Of a stretch of 64,000 nucleotides of DNA, positions 13,201-25,103 are shown piece after piece; the first letter of the stretch is position 1, and the number at the start of each line of letters is the position of its first letter. The stretch is from contig NC_053045.1 in NCBI RefSeq assembly GCF_003473485.1, positions 29,238,494-29,302,493 on the forward strand. The letters run 5' to 3'. The DNA comes from Medicago truncatula (taxonomy: Eukaryota; Streptophyta; Magnoliopsida; Fabales; Fabaceae). The position numbers and the translations under genes were made by a program. A model generated the notes under the pieces. That model was not told the origin of the DNA, ran no database searches, and saw nothing but the letters and a program-made list of their open reading frames with translations.

Positions 13201-14034
13201 ACTATGCACCTACTTTTAATAGTGGCGTTGGATTCACTAATTTGATATTTTTGTTTATTTTGAATTTATCCATGAAGTTGGGTTATGAGATCCGATCCAC
13301 CAGTGTCCATGAGAAGATGCTTCAGATGTGGAAAAAAAACTTTGACATGAAGACCGTCTCGAAATCAAAGGTATGCTATTTATTTTGCTATATTACTTAA
13401 TTAATAGGTGAGTTTGGTTACAAATTAAAACAACACTTTGGGTCCATTTTGATAAATAACTTAATTAAGCACTTGTATCAGAAGTGTTTATCATATAAGT
13501 GCTTATGTATCAGCTATTTTGATAACAAAGTATAAACTAAAGTCAAACTGTTTTCATGTAAGCTATAAGATGTTTTCATATGCTATCCTGAAGAGCTTAT
13601 GGAAATAAGCTAAAAACAGCTTTTGTAAATGTCATAAGCTGTTTCTGTAAGCTCTTCCAAACAGTCTTACAAGTGCTTATGTCAGTAGATGAGCTCAAAT
13701 AAGCAAATCCATCCAGACCCTTAATTCTTCCCTTGTGCAGATGGATGAAACATTTCAACATCCAAGCATTGAACTCTTCATTATGGGATTTAAACCTTTG
13801 GCAGAGGGCCCAGAAAACTCAAGTCAAGCTGCTGCTGAAAAAGTTGATGTGGAACCTGATGTGGAGGATAAAAACACTGAGGAAAATATTGTACTAGAAG
13901 GATCTGGTCTTGTTGAAGAAAATAGCGAGGATCATAGTAAGTCAATTCCCCGAAATGCAAAGCTTAGCGAGTGGGAAGCCAGAAGGTATGGCTCAGTGGC
14001 TGCAAAGATTTTACGAGACGTAAAAATATCATGA
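10208..14034 (+). CDS. METTL21-type protein lysine methyltransferase-like (At5g49560-like)
   Basis: Nine exons join in frame: 10208-10221, 10352-10418, 10560-10625, 12364-12457, 12611-12721, 12839-12939, 13099-13173, 13278-13370 and 13741-14034 (TGA), 304 residues. The protein starts MEADRLNTP and shows a class I SAM-binding fold: post-I region with GTTIWDASLVFAKFL, motif I VIELGAGCGVSGF, the acidic strand end VIVTDQKEVLPLL, then FDYIIGTDVVYVEHLLEPLL (the D-V-Y region typical of METTL21 seven-beta-strand enzymes) and LGYEIRS. The family methylates lysines of chaperones or elongation factors; the substrate here is unknown. The last exon adds an acidic tail of low complexity. Exon 6 uses the acceptor after cttccag, because the earlier gatag acceptor breaks the frame. 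The 1738-base third intron holds transposon debris. Confidence 0.9.
11080..11500 (+). mobile_element. Possible LTR retrotransposon fragment in a methyltransferase intron
   Basis: This part of the long third intron is more GC-rich than its surroundings. From recall it resembles the 3' half of copia-type LTRs: agagagaggg tracts, a gctttgctctgtgg stretch, CT-rich text, and an end near ctgggttcgcatcag. No TG...CA boundaries or target duplication could be fixed. An open frame (11056-11250) runs into it but shows no known domain. Confidence 0.35.
11785..11880 (-). mobile_element. SINE, tRNA-derived, antisense in an intron
   Basis: Read on the minus strand, it begins caagtcctagctcaactgg (tRNA A box) followed by aaatgccgaaattgctaggc, then a decayed B-box region (gtgaccggggtattgcc) and an A-rich end. 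Head and spacing match the SINE at 28655-28837, which reads cctggctcaactggtaaaat then gccgaaattgtt. The two are one family. Confidence 0.65.
13440..13720. mobile_element. MITE in methyltransferase intron 8
   Basis: About 281 bases bounded by gggtcc...gaccc, with the ends partly complementary (gggtccattttgataa against ttgcttatttgagc-like text). The interior is rich in agtgctta/taagcac and ataagct words. A sister copy of the same text lies in the first intron of the aldolase gene (about 49603-49880). The superfamily (hAT or PIF/Harbinger) is not settled because no target duplication could be fixed. Confidence 0.6.
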
Positions 14035-17000
14035 TTTTTAAAGTTGGTTGTGAAGACTTCGTTAGCTTACGAAATATCAGTGGTCAGACGCAGAGGCTTC
14101 AATGCCTTGTTCACCTTTACATGACTACTATTTTGTTAGGATCACGAGCTGGATTCCAATCTTTCTGTCCATTGAAGTGTAGGTGTATCAATGATGAAGC
14201 AGTAACCTTGTTAAGTTTGCCAGAACTTGAAAGCATTTGCATAATGGTTGGTAACTGCACCGTGTATATCACAGTAATTATTATCCTGCACGATAATGTA
14301 TTGCATCTACAAATTGAGGTCTTTAGAACATGTATTAAATTCTGCTTTTTATAGTTATGGTTACTAGTTTGGATTAATTTTTAGTGCGAGAGTTTATCAA
14401 TTAAAAGTAGTTTGTTATTTTACTTGAAATTTATCTAAATGGTTTCATAGCTGTTCCTGCCAGGGAACATAGAGATCGTCACCTAGTAGTGACCAGCTCC
14501 TTCATTGCAAATGTACTATTTCTTCTCGTCCGCTACTCATGCTTCTCCAACTGTTGCTCGGCTGCTCCAATGTGGAGGGAGGCCTGCAAATACACTGCTG
14601 CTCGGAAACATAGAGATCATCACTTAGTGATGATTAACTACTTCCCGTGAGCAGGTTTTGTAAGGTATTGATCGAGTGATCATACCGATTTATAACAATT
14701 TTGTGGTCTAAGGTGTAGTGTGTTCTCTGATTGGTTTAGGTGACATCATCATCCTCTGTTTATGTTGTAATCAGCATCTTGATGATCATGTCTCCTTGCC
14801 GAATAAGGATTGGGTGTCTTTCCTTAATATGTGGATCAATATCGAGTTATTGTCTTATCCTTGAAGTGAGGCTCTATTGGCTCCCCTGATTTTGCTGCAA
14901 TAGCCTCACACATATCGGACTATAGCATCCGATAGTACGACTTCTACTCTAAATCCTATCGGATTCTACTTTTCGATTGGTTTTTTCGCCAGTTTTGAGT
15001 AATATGGGAGGCAGATACAGAATTTCTCTTATCCTTATCGTTTATTTGAATTCTTCTTTTGGGCTAGAATTTTACATGGGCCTGACTTGCATGTAGCCTT
15101 TTGGGCCTATTTTAAAGGACACAAGATGACTTGTTTCACAATTCTTACCTCCGTCTTATATAGCTTCACCTTTGTGTTGTTCTGAACGCTTAAATCAATT
15201 GCATTTTTGAGTTTGAACATATTGTATGTCAAAACGAGATCGGCTCTAGGCCGCAAGGTCCATCCTGGTACAGTCATATTCATCTGCATTAGATGACATC
15301 TCACATCTTTGGTATACCGATAAAATAAATTTGAATTTTGATGAGTGTTGAAGGGTCTGATATCCATATTCATCTGTATTAGATGACATTCACTTACATT
15401 ACTTTACTATGATATGAGACTGCCTTAAATTTTATTGACAGATTAGTTAAAGGGTCTAATTTTAGGTACTCTAGAGTTTGAAAAATCACGGTAAGAAAAC
15501 CATCACAATTCACAAATTGATGTAGCTTGTGTGGCACATAAAAAGATATGATGGCACAAGAAGTAGATGCAATTTATGTGGGTAAATATACAGGGAGCTT
15601 CTACTTCTAGTTTGAATTTAGGGTTACTTCTTAGGTTTGTTTCTATTTCACAGCTTATCTAAAAATAGCCCAACAAAGCCATAGATCCCTATACTAGCAA
15701 GTATACTATTATTTCTTCTTTTGTAGGAAATAACATATGCAAAACTTGTTATGACTATTACTATTACAATATTTGGCTTATACATAACATAATCAGAGAA
15801 ATAGTGTCCTTTCCATATTGTTTTTGGCCTATGTTAGGGATGAGGTTCCTATGCTATTTGATTTCATGGATTCATAGCAATAGTGTTTGGATTTTCACTT
15901 GGAAAATTTTGAACTTTGGCTTGTGTAAAATCATGAACAGAAATTTAATTAAATAACACCCTATGGAGTTTTTTAAGAGCTAGTAGTTTCTCTTTCAACA
16001 GGATACCACAATAAAATAGAAACTGAGATAGCATGCATTAGTTAAAGTAGCTCAACAATAATTTTTGTTCTATGAATAGAATAACCTAGTTTTTTTTTTT
16101 GGTTACATAGAATAGCCTAGTTTCAAAACTAATGCTTGTATTATTTTCTAATGAAGACCAACTGTTTTAATAATAAATATAAAATAGTGAGCATGAGAGA
16201 GGAGAACTATAGTTGTTCTATAATCGCAGATGTAGATATCGTTAACCAAACTGCGTGAACAAAAATTGTGCGTCATGGTCTTTTCGTTTTTTTTCTTCAT
16301 ACTTTTATACTAGTTGTTGTTCTAACATATCAAGGGAGGTCATATCAAAGGTTTATTTTTTTGGAACATATCAAGAGCTATTTTAATCAATGGTTACACT
16401 TTTAAAAACTAATTTACTTATTCACTCTAATCAAATTAAATCTTGAAAGATTCATTCCAAACAAACTCATAAATAATTTCTATTTAATTTTTATATTGTT
16501 TAAACTAAACTCTGGTTTCCTATCAAAAAGTAAAAACAAAATCTGGTTGAGTTGTTAAATTTTTTAGATTGTGAAAAAGATATGATTTTCAATAAATTAT
16601 TATAGGGAAAGAATACGAGTCAGACTATAGGTAGGAACATTAACTAGAATCAAAATCAATGAAAAGAGGATTCTTTGTGAAATGAAATAAGGCACAAAAA
16701 GACAGATATGTGATCATGAAATTGCAGGGTGTTTTAGCAATAGTATATGAAGGGATGTCATATCACAAAGATTAACGTGAGATAGCAGACAACATATATA
16801 TAAATGGTAACTTGTCAATCAAGGCAAAAGGACCAAGAAATTGCTTTCAAAAGTGTCAACAGCAACAAATCATTACCATTACTTTGACCATCCTATGACT
16901 ATGTGTGTGTATGTAGTATTTGTTTAGCTAGAGGTTGTCATTGTTACAACACTACTATTGGATGCCTAGTTACAATAAATTCAAAGTTGCGAACCAATAT

Positions 17001-17094
17001 TTACTAACCACAATAAACAAATCAAATTTTGTTATCTAGTAGTAGTAACTAACCAGTGTGTTAGAAATTAGAAAATGTTAAGAAATGTGAAGTA
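14035..17094. other. Intergenic region, no gene recognised
   Basis: About 3 kb. The first 300-400 bases are probably methyltransferase 3' UTR. From 14450 to 14960 the sequence is GC-richer, with the phrase acatagagatcatcac/acatagagatcgtcacc repeated (14467 and 14608), suggesting old dispersed repeats. The phrase catattcatctg[ct]attagatgacat also occurs twice (about 15277 and 15366). The rest is AT-rich and without supported coding sequence. Confidence 0.4.
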
Positions 17095-17315
17095 CTACCT
17101 CCGTCCTTAATTATAAGACTCTTTTGATTATTACGAATTTGACATGATCAGTGAAAGAATGTTACCTCTCGAAGTGTAGAAAAGAGTCTTGATCACAGCA
17201 AAGCAAAAGAGCAAAGCCTCTACTTGTCCACACGAATGGTTCTCCTCCAGTTCCTGGTACTAGCCAAGCGATCAGAGTTTCGACAAAATGGTCTTATATA
17301 TAGGGACGGATGTAG
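17095..17315. mobile_element. Stowaway-like (Tc1/mariner) MITE, 221 bp
   Basis: Terminal inverted repeats ctacctccgtccttaattat and the complement of atatatagggacggatgtag enclose the element, flanked on both sides by TA (17093-17094 and 17316-17317). CTCCGTCC termini with a TA target duplication are the Stowaway signature. The middle is not repetitive within the window. Confidence 0.85.
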
Positions 17316-17317
17316 TA

Positions 17318-17984
17318 ATTTGCATTATTGTTTCTTTGAAATTTTAACTTCACATGTATCAAATATCTAGATCCGCCCCTGCAGAGTACTTTTAAATCAC
17401 TCCAAGTGCGTACATAATTACTTTGGATTTTTATGGTATGTAATTTAACATTTTGATGATTAGCTTTGTGTTTAATTATCTAACACAAATTGTGTTTAAT
17501 GTTTATTAAAACATAAATTATATACATATATATTAAATTTATTTTTGCAGCCACCCAACCTTTTTATTTGACTCCGACACGTGCATTTTAAATAAATTTA
17601 TTATTCTATTAAATCTGTTTACCCTTAATTTTGTTAAAAGTTACTGTAATAAGAGACAACCTTTAAATTTTTGTTACTCTCAGCTTGATGCATGAAGTGA
17701 CCGATTGAACATTAGTTTCCCTTTAACAGTGAATTTACTTAGTCTGAGCCAACCCTGTCGTAGGGGGGCCTCTTTTAGAATTCAGAATATAGGACACGTT
17801 TAGGACACTCAGAGTCAGAATGTTTCAAAATTTTGTAGCATAGAGTAAGAATATCAAGGCTCTAATTCATTTGTTATAAAAATCAAGTAATATGTGAATT
17901 AATTGTAAAATATAAGGTTGAATATATTTTCGGTCACTACCAAATTATGAAATTTTGTTTTTCTTTTAAAAAAAAAAAACCTTT
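17318..17984. other. AT-rich spacer
   Basis: No coding sequence, RNA gene or element boundary recognised. A short A-tract and T-tract near 17970-17988 mark the start of the neighbouring SINE. Confidence 0.4.
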
Positions 17985-18122
17985 TTTTGGTCTAGTAGCT
18001 GAGTGCTAAAACTTACAATTTAATTGTGGAGAAATGAGGTATCAGGGGTTCAAACCCCGACCCCTGCATATAATATGTAATATTCCTACCAACTAAGTTA
18101 AGCTCACATAGATTAAAAAAAC
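17985..18122 (+). mobile_element. SINE, tRNA-derived
   Basis: An A-box-like tctagtagctgagtgctaa is followed about 50 bases on by a B box (ggttcaaacccc), then gacccctgcatataa and a pyrimidine/A-rich end. Related sequence occurs at 2278-2345 and, antisense, at 56262-56380. Target duplications were not resolved. Confidence 0.65.
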
Positions 18123-18953
18123 CATCTTTTTATAGTCTACAATGCAAGTAGTTTAGTCCCTTTTGTTAAATTAACATATATTTTTAAATGATATTTTGTA
18201 AATATATTTAGAACACTATAAATTAACATGTTAAGGGTTGTTCACTTCAATTCCAATCGTTGGATGACTTCTCTAAAAAAAAGTATAATGCTTTCTAAGT
18301 GATTTCACTCTCTTATGTATGTTCAGATTGTTTGGTGATATAAATGCTAGAATATTTCTATAAAAAGGGGACTCTATTCACCAACTTATAGAGAAAATTA
18401 AGCTCCAATTCTACCGGTAGTTGAAGGCACATCATTTTAATTATCATATGTGGTGGCTTAATCTTCATTTATGTTTGGAAGTGCACATTTAGTTTCAAAT
18501 GGAGCCTATGTTAGGAGGCTTTCTTGGTTTGCTTATGTAACATTTAAACTAACAATTCATATGATGGAAGAGTTAGGCGGTTATGGATTCAAACTCACAT
18601 GAATGAGTAATATTAATTTAACAAACTAACTATTAACATTTTAACTTCAAAAATGTTAAAAAAATTTCTTAGGAAATTGTTTAACCAATCAAAATTTGTA
18701 ACTAGTTTCTAAAAAGTTGTATAATTATTATTTTTACATGTATTTGAGTCATATTTTAAAAGATAAATTTTTTTTATTATAGATTCTTTAAACAATAGTA
18801 CTTTTTAAGATATTCGTTAGCGTTTAAAAAGAAAATACAATTCATATGGTTCAAAACTGCTTCAATGAGCTTCAATGAGACTGATTATTACAATCATAAT
18901 CAAGCCAATCTATAATACGAAGGGGTTTTCAATTCAAACAGTTGAATTGACTC
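18123..18953. other. AT-rich spacer
   Basis: About 830 bases with no supported gene, RNA or repeat boundary. Confidence 0.4.
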
Positions 18954-18960
18954 GTTTAGT

Positions 18961-19041
18961 TTTTTTGTGGTGGCCGGGGTGTGAACCTTGAACCTTGTAT
19001 ATGTTATGAATTGTCCCTAGCAATTGAGCTAATGTCACAGG
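18961..19041 (-). mobile_element. SINE, tRNA-derived, antisense
   Basis: On the minus strand: A box tagctcaattgctaggg, then gacaattcataacatatac, B-box region ggttcacaccccggccacc, and a short A tail. The 7-base sequence gtttagt flanks it on both sides (18954-18960 and 19042-19048), consistent with a target duplication. Confidence 0.7.
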
Positions 19042-19050
19042 GTTTAGTCT

Positions 19051-19714
19051 TTTTTTTTTTTGACCAAAGCAAACTTAACTGATATCATTAATTAAAAAAG
19101 ATCAATACAAGGAGGACGAATCTAAAAAACATGGTGACTAGGTCAAGAACATGTCGCCTTAGCAATCGTATGAGCAGTCATGTTCGCTTGACGCCTGACA
19201 AACTTCACCTCAAAGTTGGAAAATAAAGCTAGCATAGACTTAATAAAAGAGACTATAACATTAAACTTTGATATACCACTGTTCCGGTCTGAAATCTGAT
19301 CGACTAGAGTGCGAAAATCCGTCTCAAATACAACCTTATCCCATCCTTTTGCATCGCAACTTGAATTGCTTCCTGCAACGCCATAGCCTCACCCTCAAGG
19401 ACTGATATGAGTAGATTTTCGGGTCGAATGGCCAACAACAAACACCCCTATGGCATTCCTAAAGCAACAACCTGTAGTCGAAAACCCTTTGGAGTTGTGG
19501 AACGCAATATCAACATTACACTTCAACCATCCATAATTGAACTTTTTTCATTGAATCTGCGCGGGGAAGGGAGGAGTTGCACTCCTCCCCAAACTGTTCA
19601 TTTTTTGGGCAACTTTCCATTGCTTCCTATTGCTCAACGCCAACCTCCTAATTCCCAAGGGTGTATCACGACTAGAGTTCCAAACAACATCATTCCTAGC
19701 TGCCCATATTTGCT
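19051..19714 (-). mobile_element. 5'-truncated LINE (RNase H end), antisense
   Basis: A T tract at the left end is the antisense poly-A tail. The whole segment is flanked by a perfect 10-base duplication, ggtttagtct (19041-19050 and 19715-19724). Translated on the minus strand in pieces it gives the C-terminal RNase H-like region of plant LINEs: EGEAMALQEAIQVAMQK, then after a frameshift text like W-DKVVFETD, an R-QAN-T-AH-like stretch and stops. It is therefore a dead, 5'-truncated insertion. Open frames on the plus strand here are shadows. Confidence 0.85.
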
Positions 19715-19724
19715 GGTTTAGTCT

Positions 19725-20889
19725 AATTTTTTAAATATGTTTATTAGCTCTTTTTTTTTATGGACCATATAAAAATAAAATAATACTATCAAAAATAATA
19801 AATCAACAATGAAAAATGTAATAATACTCCGTATTAATTTTCTCTTCTTTTGTTGACAAATGAAAAAAAATAAATTAGTCGTAAAAATATATATAATTCT
19901 TAAAAAAATGTTATATTATAGGCTATAATTCATTGAACTGAAAGACAAAGACATCTCTGTAGGTCGAATCTCAATTTGGTTAGAACCTCTTTGACTTTTC
20001 TCTTATTTCTAATTCTTCCAATTTCACTTTCACAATTCTGTCAACTTCATAGATTTTTTTCATTCATAAAATCCACTCTATACAACTCTGAATTCCAAAC
20101 TTTTCTGTTGCTATCATCATAATATAGGTCAAGCAAATTAATCAGTGCCTTTCAAAATAGCATTTCCATAATCATCACAACACAAAACTATAGGCTATAT
20201 TCTTTCCAAAGATACGTTAACATTGCTATATTCAAAGTCTTATCTTGAAATAAGTAGTAATATTATTGCATACAACTTCAATTTCTATCTCCCTTGCTTC
20301 GGACATGAAAACAGCTTCAATTTGTGTCACCAAATTTGACTAGAATATTTTATGTTGTTCATGCATCTAAGAACAGAAACAAGGGAAGGAAAGAAAAGAA
20401 ACGTTTATAAAACAATGATATTTTCTTTTTTTGGTACGAAACAATGACGTTTTCTTTAATAAACGTTGATTTTTTTTATTTTTGTGTCTGAAAAATAGTG
20501 ACATTTTATATTTAGTCTCTATATAATTAAATTTCATAAGTATAGTTCTAGTCTCTATTCTAACAATCATTTATAAAACAAAGTGATATCATTGAAAAAA
20601 AAACAAAGCGATACGTTTAGTCTCTCTAAGAACTGAAAATTAGGTCATATTAAAGCATAATAGAAATTAAAAATAAATATTTAATTAAAATTTGTTGTTA
20701 AAATTTTTGAATTAATTAAGCCAAAAAATATCATGCCCTTGTCGTATTCCAATACCTACCAAGTGTAGTGAACTAAAACTTTGGCCTACCTCCGTGGCAG
20801 CCTTCTAGTTCTATAATTTGCTTATTTGACTCTTCCCAACGTATTTCAACCCTAAGCCTCTCTTTGGTTTGGAGTTGAGTATAAACGAA

Positions 20890-20950
<61 letters not shown>

Positions 20951-21230
20951 GGGTTAAAATCCATTGAACTATGGTGTCAAACTGAATAATACAACACCTC
21001 CCATAATTTTATCACATAAGCATTTTACAAAATACTCTGTTGGACCGAAAGCCATTATCATATAGATCACGTCTATACAATTTTACATTAATACAGATAT
21101 TATCTTAAATGTTAACAAGATACATAAAAATTAAAATGTTTGATAAAAGTTCATTGGACGTCAATTTTGATGAAATTCAATTGCATATCAGTGTCATAGT
21201 TTGGTTTGATGATGTTTGGTGATGTCTAGT
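19725..21230. other. AT-rich spacer with a microsatellite
   Basis: About 1.5 kb. No coding sequence supported; the minus-strand open frame over 20773-20964 is built largely from the microsatellite. Confidence 0.4.
20891..20950. repeat. Compound (AT)n(GT)n microsatellite
   Basis: About 20 AT units run directly into about ten GT units, a typical compound dinucleotide repeat. Confidence 0.95.
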
Positions 21231-21240
21231 TTTGATAGTT

Positions 21241-22217
21241 GGTGCCATTTAATTTGGGAAAGAATAGTTCTTTCCCACCATGAGAAAGTTGATCATGTCC
21301 ATTTGATTAAATGAGGAACATATTTCTATCATACTCTCTCAACCACTAGATTAATTTTTTATACTATCTTTCACAGTCTCTCTTTCATGTCCCCACACAC
21401 CCATACCACCACCACTAAATCACAAATTCAACAACCACTTTGACCACCACTGCACCACCACACACCACCATGGTTGCTGCCGGAAAACTTGTTAGCGTAC
21501 GATTTTTAAAATAGAAAGACCAAAACATCATTTTCTTTTTAAATAGAAAGACCAAAAATGCATTTAAACCTTACTTTTTTAACATTTTTTCTTTTCTTTT
21601 CTTTTCTTTTTTATGCTTCCAGGAACCCATTTGTTTTTTTTATAAAAAAAACAGAAGAAAAATAATATAATTTAAAATTATATAATACAATCATTTTACC
21701 TGGAGAGAAACTGATTAATTGGATAAAAAAAATATATGATCACAAATAGGTATAGTTTATGCGATGGTGGTTGAAATTCGAACAACAAGATAATTATGCA
21801 TCCCTCTAAAATAAACTATGAACAAAATAATATTGCATCCCTCTAAAAAAATATAATATTGCATCGTTAGGTTAATTTAGATTCTTTATAGGAAAATTTG
21901 CAGGTACCCTTGAGTTTTGATTAAAATGATGGTGCCATTTAATTTGGGAAAGGAGAGTTCTTTCCGGCAGCAACCATGGTGGTGCAGTGGTGGTGTGTGG
22001 CGGTGTAGTGGTGGTCAAAGTGGTTGTTGAATTTGTGATTTAGTAGTGGTGGTATGGGTGTGTGGGGACATGAAAGAGAGAGTGTGAAAGATAGTATAAA
22101 AAAATAATCTAGTGGTTGAGAGAGTATGATAGGAATATGTTCCTCATTTAATCTAATGGACATGATCAACTTTCCCATGATGGGAAAGAACTCTCCTTTC
22201 TCAAATTAAATGGCACC
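21241..22217. mobile_element. Non-autonomous Mutator-like element with about 250 bp TIRs, 977 bp
   Basis: The left arm (21241-21486) and the reverse complement of the right arm (about 21961-22217) match along almost their whole length, starting ggtgccatttaatttg in both. The element is flanked by a perfect 9-base duplication, ttgatagtt (21232-21240 and 22218-22226). Long terminal inverted repeats plus a 9 bp target duplication are the Mutator signature. The core has no transposase. A third, inner copy of the terminus (ggtgccatttaatttggg, from 21931) directly abuts the right arm, so 21931-22217 looks like a small palindromic unit by itself. Open frames in the arms are shadows. Confidence 0.88.
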
Positions 22218-22299
22218 TTGATAGTTTGATCCATATTGTTTTTGTTTCCGTGCCTTAGCGTAGCTTGTAAAGCACCTGATGACATGTCATCTTATATTA

Positions 22300-24180
22300 T
22301 TTTCAACATATTTTTCAATCATTTTAGTTATGTTCTAATCCAAATTAGAGGAGTTTTAGAAAAATTGCATATGATTTACATGACATTTTGTAATATTTTC
22401 ATTTCGAGTAATGTAATTCTAGTTTTTCTGAAACCAAACAGATTTAGGTGTTTTTGATGTAATTCAATGCAAAATCGTGTAAATCGGCAAAGCAAATCAT
22501 CTCTTGAGGATTTTGAAAGACAATGGATGAAGATTCAAGAGGCCTCCGAAGACATTACAAAGTAGTGAAATTCTATCCCAAGTCTCAAGACAAGTTTTAA
22601 GGAAGAAAACACTTAAAAAGACCAACAACAAAAAATCGAGACAAAAACGCACTGAAAAATAGTAGTGTGCGCCCCAGGTGTGTCGTTGTGCGTTCTGGTG
22701 TGCAAAATAGTACTGAAAAGCACTATTTTTGCATTGACGTGTGAGATGCGCCTTCCCAAACGCAAGGCACGTGCGCCTCCGAGAAAAAACAAATTTTTGT
22801 TGTTTTTTATCCTACAGGTTTGAGGAAAAGCCCAACTTTTCAGAGCAAACCCTTTTGAAAATCAGCCTATAAATACAAATCATCTCATTCACAATTATTC
22901 ATACAGAACGAGTTGAAGCGGTTCATGAGGATGGGAAGCCCCGTGAGCTTCACGGGGGGAGTCTCTCCTCAACCTCAGTCTCTAGAGTATGTTTTATTCT
23001 TTTTTAATTTTGTCATTAGTTTTCATGAGTAACTAAACTCTAATTGGGTACGATTCTAAGATGAACCTCTATTTATTTGTCGGATCTTTTTAATTTAAGT
23101 CTTTTATTCAGTTATTTTATAATTTATATTTAATTATCTTATGCTAAAGTCTTAATGCTTTCATCAGGCCTATGGATTGTGACATACCTAGGGCTGATGT
23201 CTGAACATAGAAATAGAGCAAACACTCTTTTCTGAAAGTTTCATATTGAATTTTATTCTTTCCCCTTGGTAAGGTAGACGATATAACGATGCATGTTTGT
23301 AGAACTACTAAGGTAAGATTATGTGATGAACATCTAAGTTTCATAAATGAAGTTGGAGTCTTTAGATGAAAATTAAGGAATCTCAATTCCGTTATGTTTT
23401 CAATTACCTTTGAGAGATTAAGACCCAACTCTAGCTCTGAGTAGGATTGACTACTGATGACAAAACATCATATGATAGTTTATGTCATGTTTTTAGTTAT
23501 TTGTTTTGCATTTGAAGGAAAATAAGACGTCATTTAGAGGAGTTGTCCATGTTTTAAGGAACATTTTGTATTGTTTTCATTCGAGTTGTTGTAATTTACT
23601 TTTATCCTAAAATATGTAACTTCATAGGTGTTTTGAGACTTTTTAGTGAGAAATCATGTAAATCGGAAAAAACAAGACATAACGTGAAGTAGCGAGGATG
23701 TGAAGAATGAAAATCAATGCTTCTTAGAATATTTTTAAATACAAGACAAGTTGGGGAAAATTCATCCCAAGTTTCAAGGCATTTTTCAAGGCATTTCAAA
23801 ACGGAATAACGCTCGAAAAAGGGGCAAAAAATGTAAAATTAACAAAATAAACACTGACCCATGCACCCCGCGCATGGTAACGGGCAGAAAATGTTGTCTG
23901 CTTGTTTTCCAAGTTGTCTTAGTGGAAAAAAGCTAAATTTTCTTCTCTTAACCCTCATGTAATGATACACTATAAATATTGACCATTGGAGACTCTTTTA
24001 TTCTTTCATAAAGTTGGTGGTACATAACAAATGTGAAACATCCAGAGCTTCAAGGAAGGGTTTCTTCCTCTACTTGTTCTCTAGAGTTATTTTTTGTTAT
24101 GGTGGTTACCACGAGTAACTAAACCTCTGAGATTAAGGTTCTAAGATGAACCTCTATTTATTTGTTGGATTAAATTAATT
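22300..24180. repeat. Two diverged direct copies of an unclassified repeat
   Basis: Blocks from about 22300-23110 and 23470-24180 share collinear phrases: a cattttgta...ttttcatt...cgagt start, an atcatgtaaatcgg / atcgtgtaaatcgg block, catcccaagt / tatcccaagtct, ctctagagt, then gagtaactaaac and ctaagatgaacctctattta. Identity is clearly below that of a recent duplication. The arrangement could be two old LTRs or two copies of one element. No reverse transcriptase or integrase frame lies between them. Confidence 0.55.
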
Positions 24181-24425
24181 TCTTTATTCATCATGATAAT
24201 TAAAAGGAATGAAAATTGCTTTTCTGACATAGAATACTTCCTATTGACACAAGTAAATGACGCTTTTACCCCCAACAGTAGTTAACAACCGTTAGGCTAT
24301 GCGTCGGCAGTTAACTGCCGCTGGCTTCCAGCGGTTGTTAACTGCTGTTGTGTTCGTGATATATTCAAGTCAGTAGCCATAATCCAGACTGTCACTCCAT
24401 CATCACCATCACCATCTTTCTCTCA

Positions 24426-24426
<1 letters not shown>

Positions 24427-24471
<45 letters not shown>
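24427..24471. repeat. (CT)n microsatellite upstream of a small gene
   Basis: About 22 CT units lie 50 bases before the splice donor cacaa|gtaagtt at 24519. CT-rich 5' leaders are common in plant genes, so this may be part of the 5' UTR of the small plus-strand gene. Confidence 0.9.
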
Positions 24472-24472
<1 letters not shown>

Positions 24473-25103
24473 AAAAAACTCTACCAAATCATCCAAAATT
24501 TCTTCCACTAAATCACAAGTAAGTTATCACTTATGATATTGTCATACATTTTAGTTAGTATATATGTTTATATGTTTATAATTTTAGTTGTTGTTTAATT
24601 ATTAAATTTTGAATTTTTGTTTTTAGTATAGTTATGGTCAGGCCCGGCCTTGAGGGTATGCAAGGTGCTCAACCAGGCCGGATCTCCAAATGATACGGGC
24701 CTCTAACGAAAAATTAAATCTAATGCCCACCCCACACTTAAATAAAAAATATATATGTTATAACCTTTTCTTTCTTTTGTACACGTTTGAGTTTTTTTCT
24801 AGACTCTAGTTCTCCTTTTTGTACATAAATCGGATCCTATCAAATCACCCCTAATTTGTATAATCAATTAATGAGTCAATTTTAATATAGTTATGTTGTA
24901 GATCTGAAATGCTATTAACATATATTATGAATACCTGTTATAGTGAAGTTATATTGCTTAAATTTAATTTTTTTTTCTCTAATTTTATAAATTTTTTAGG
25001 GTTTGTTTAGGATTTTTAAGGTTTATGTTAAATTTTCACTACAAGTGTTTGAATTAGTTTTTTATTGATTATTTTTAATTTATAATTGTGTAGATTTGAA
25101 ACA

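Noticed and set aside
24637-24720. hAT terminus suggested by caggcccggccttgagg inside the Mutator-like element
   Set aside because: Resembles common hAT ends but no complementary end or 8 bp duplication was found, so it stays unassigned.
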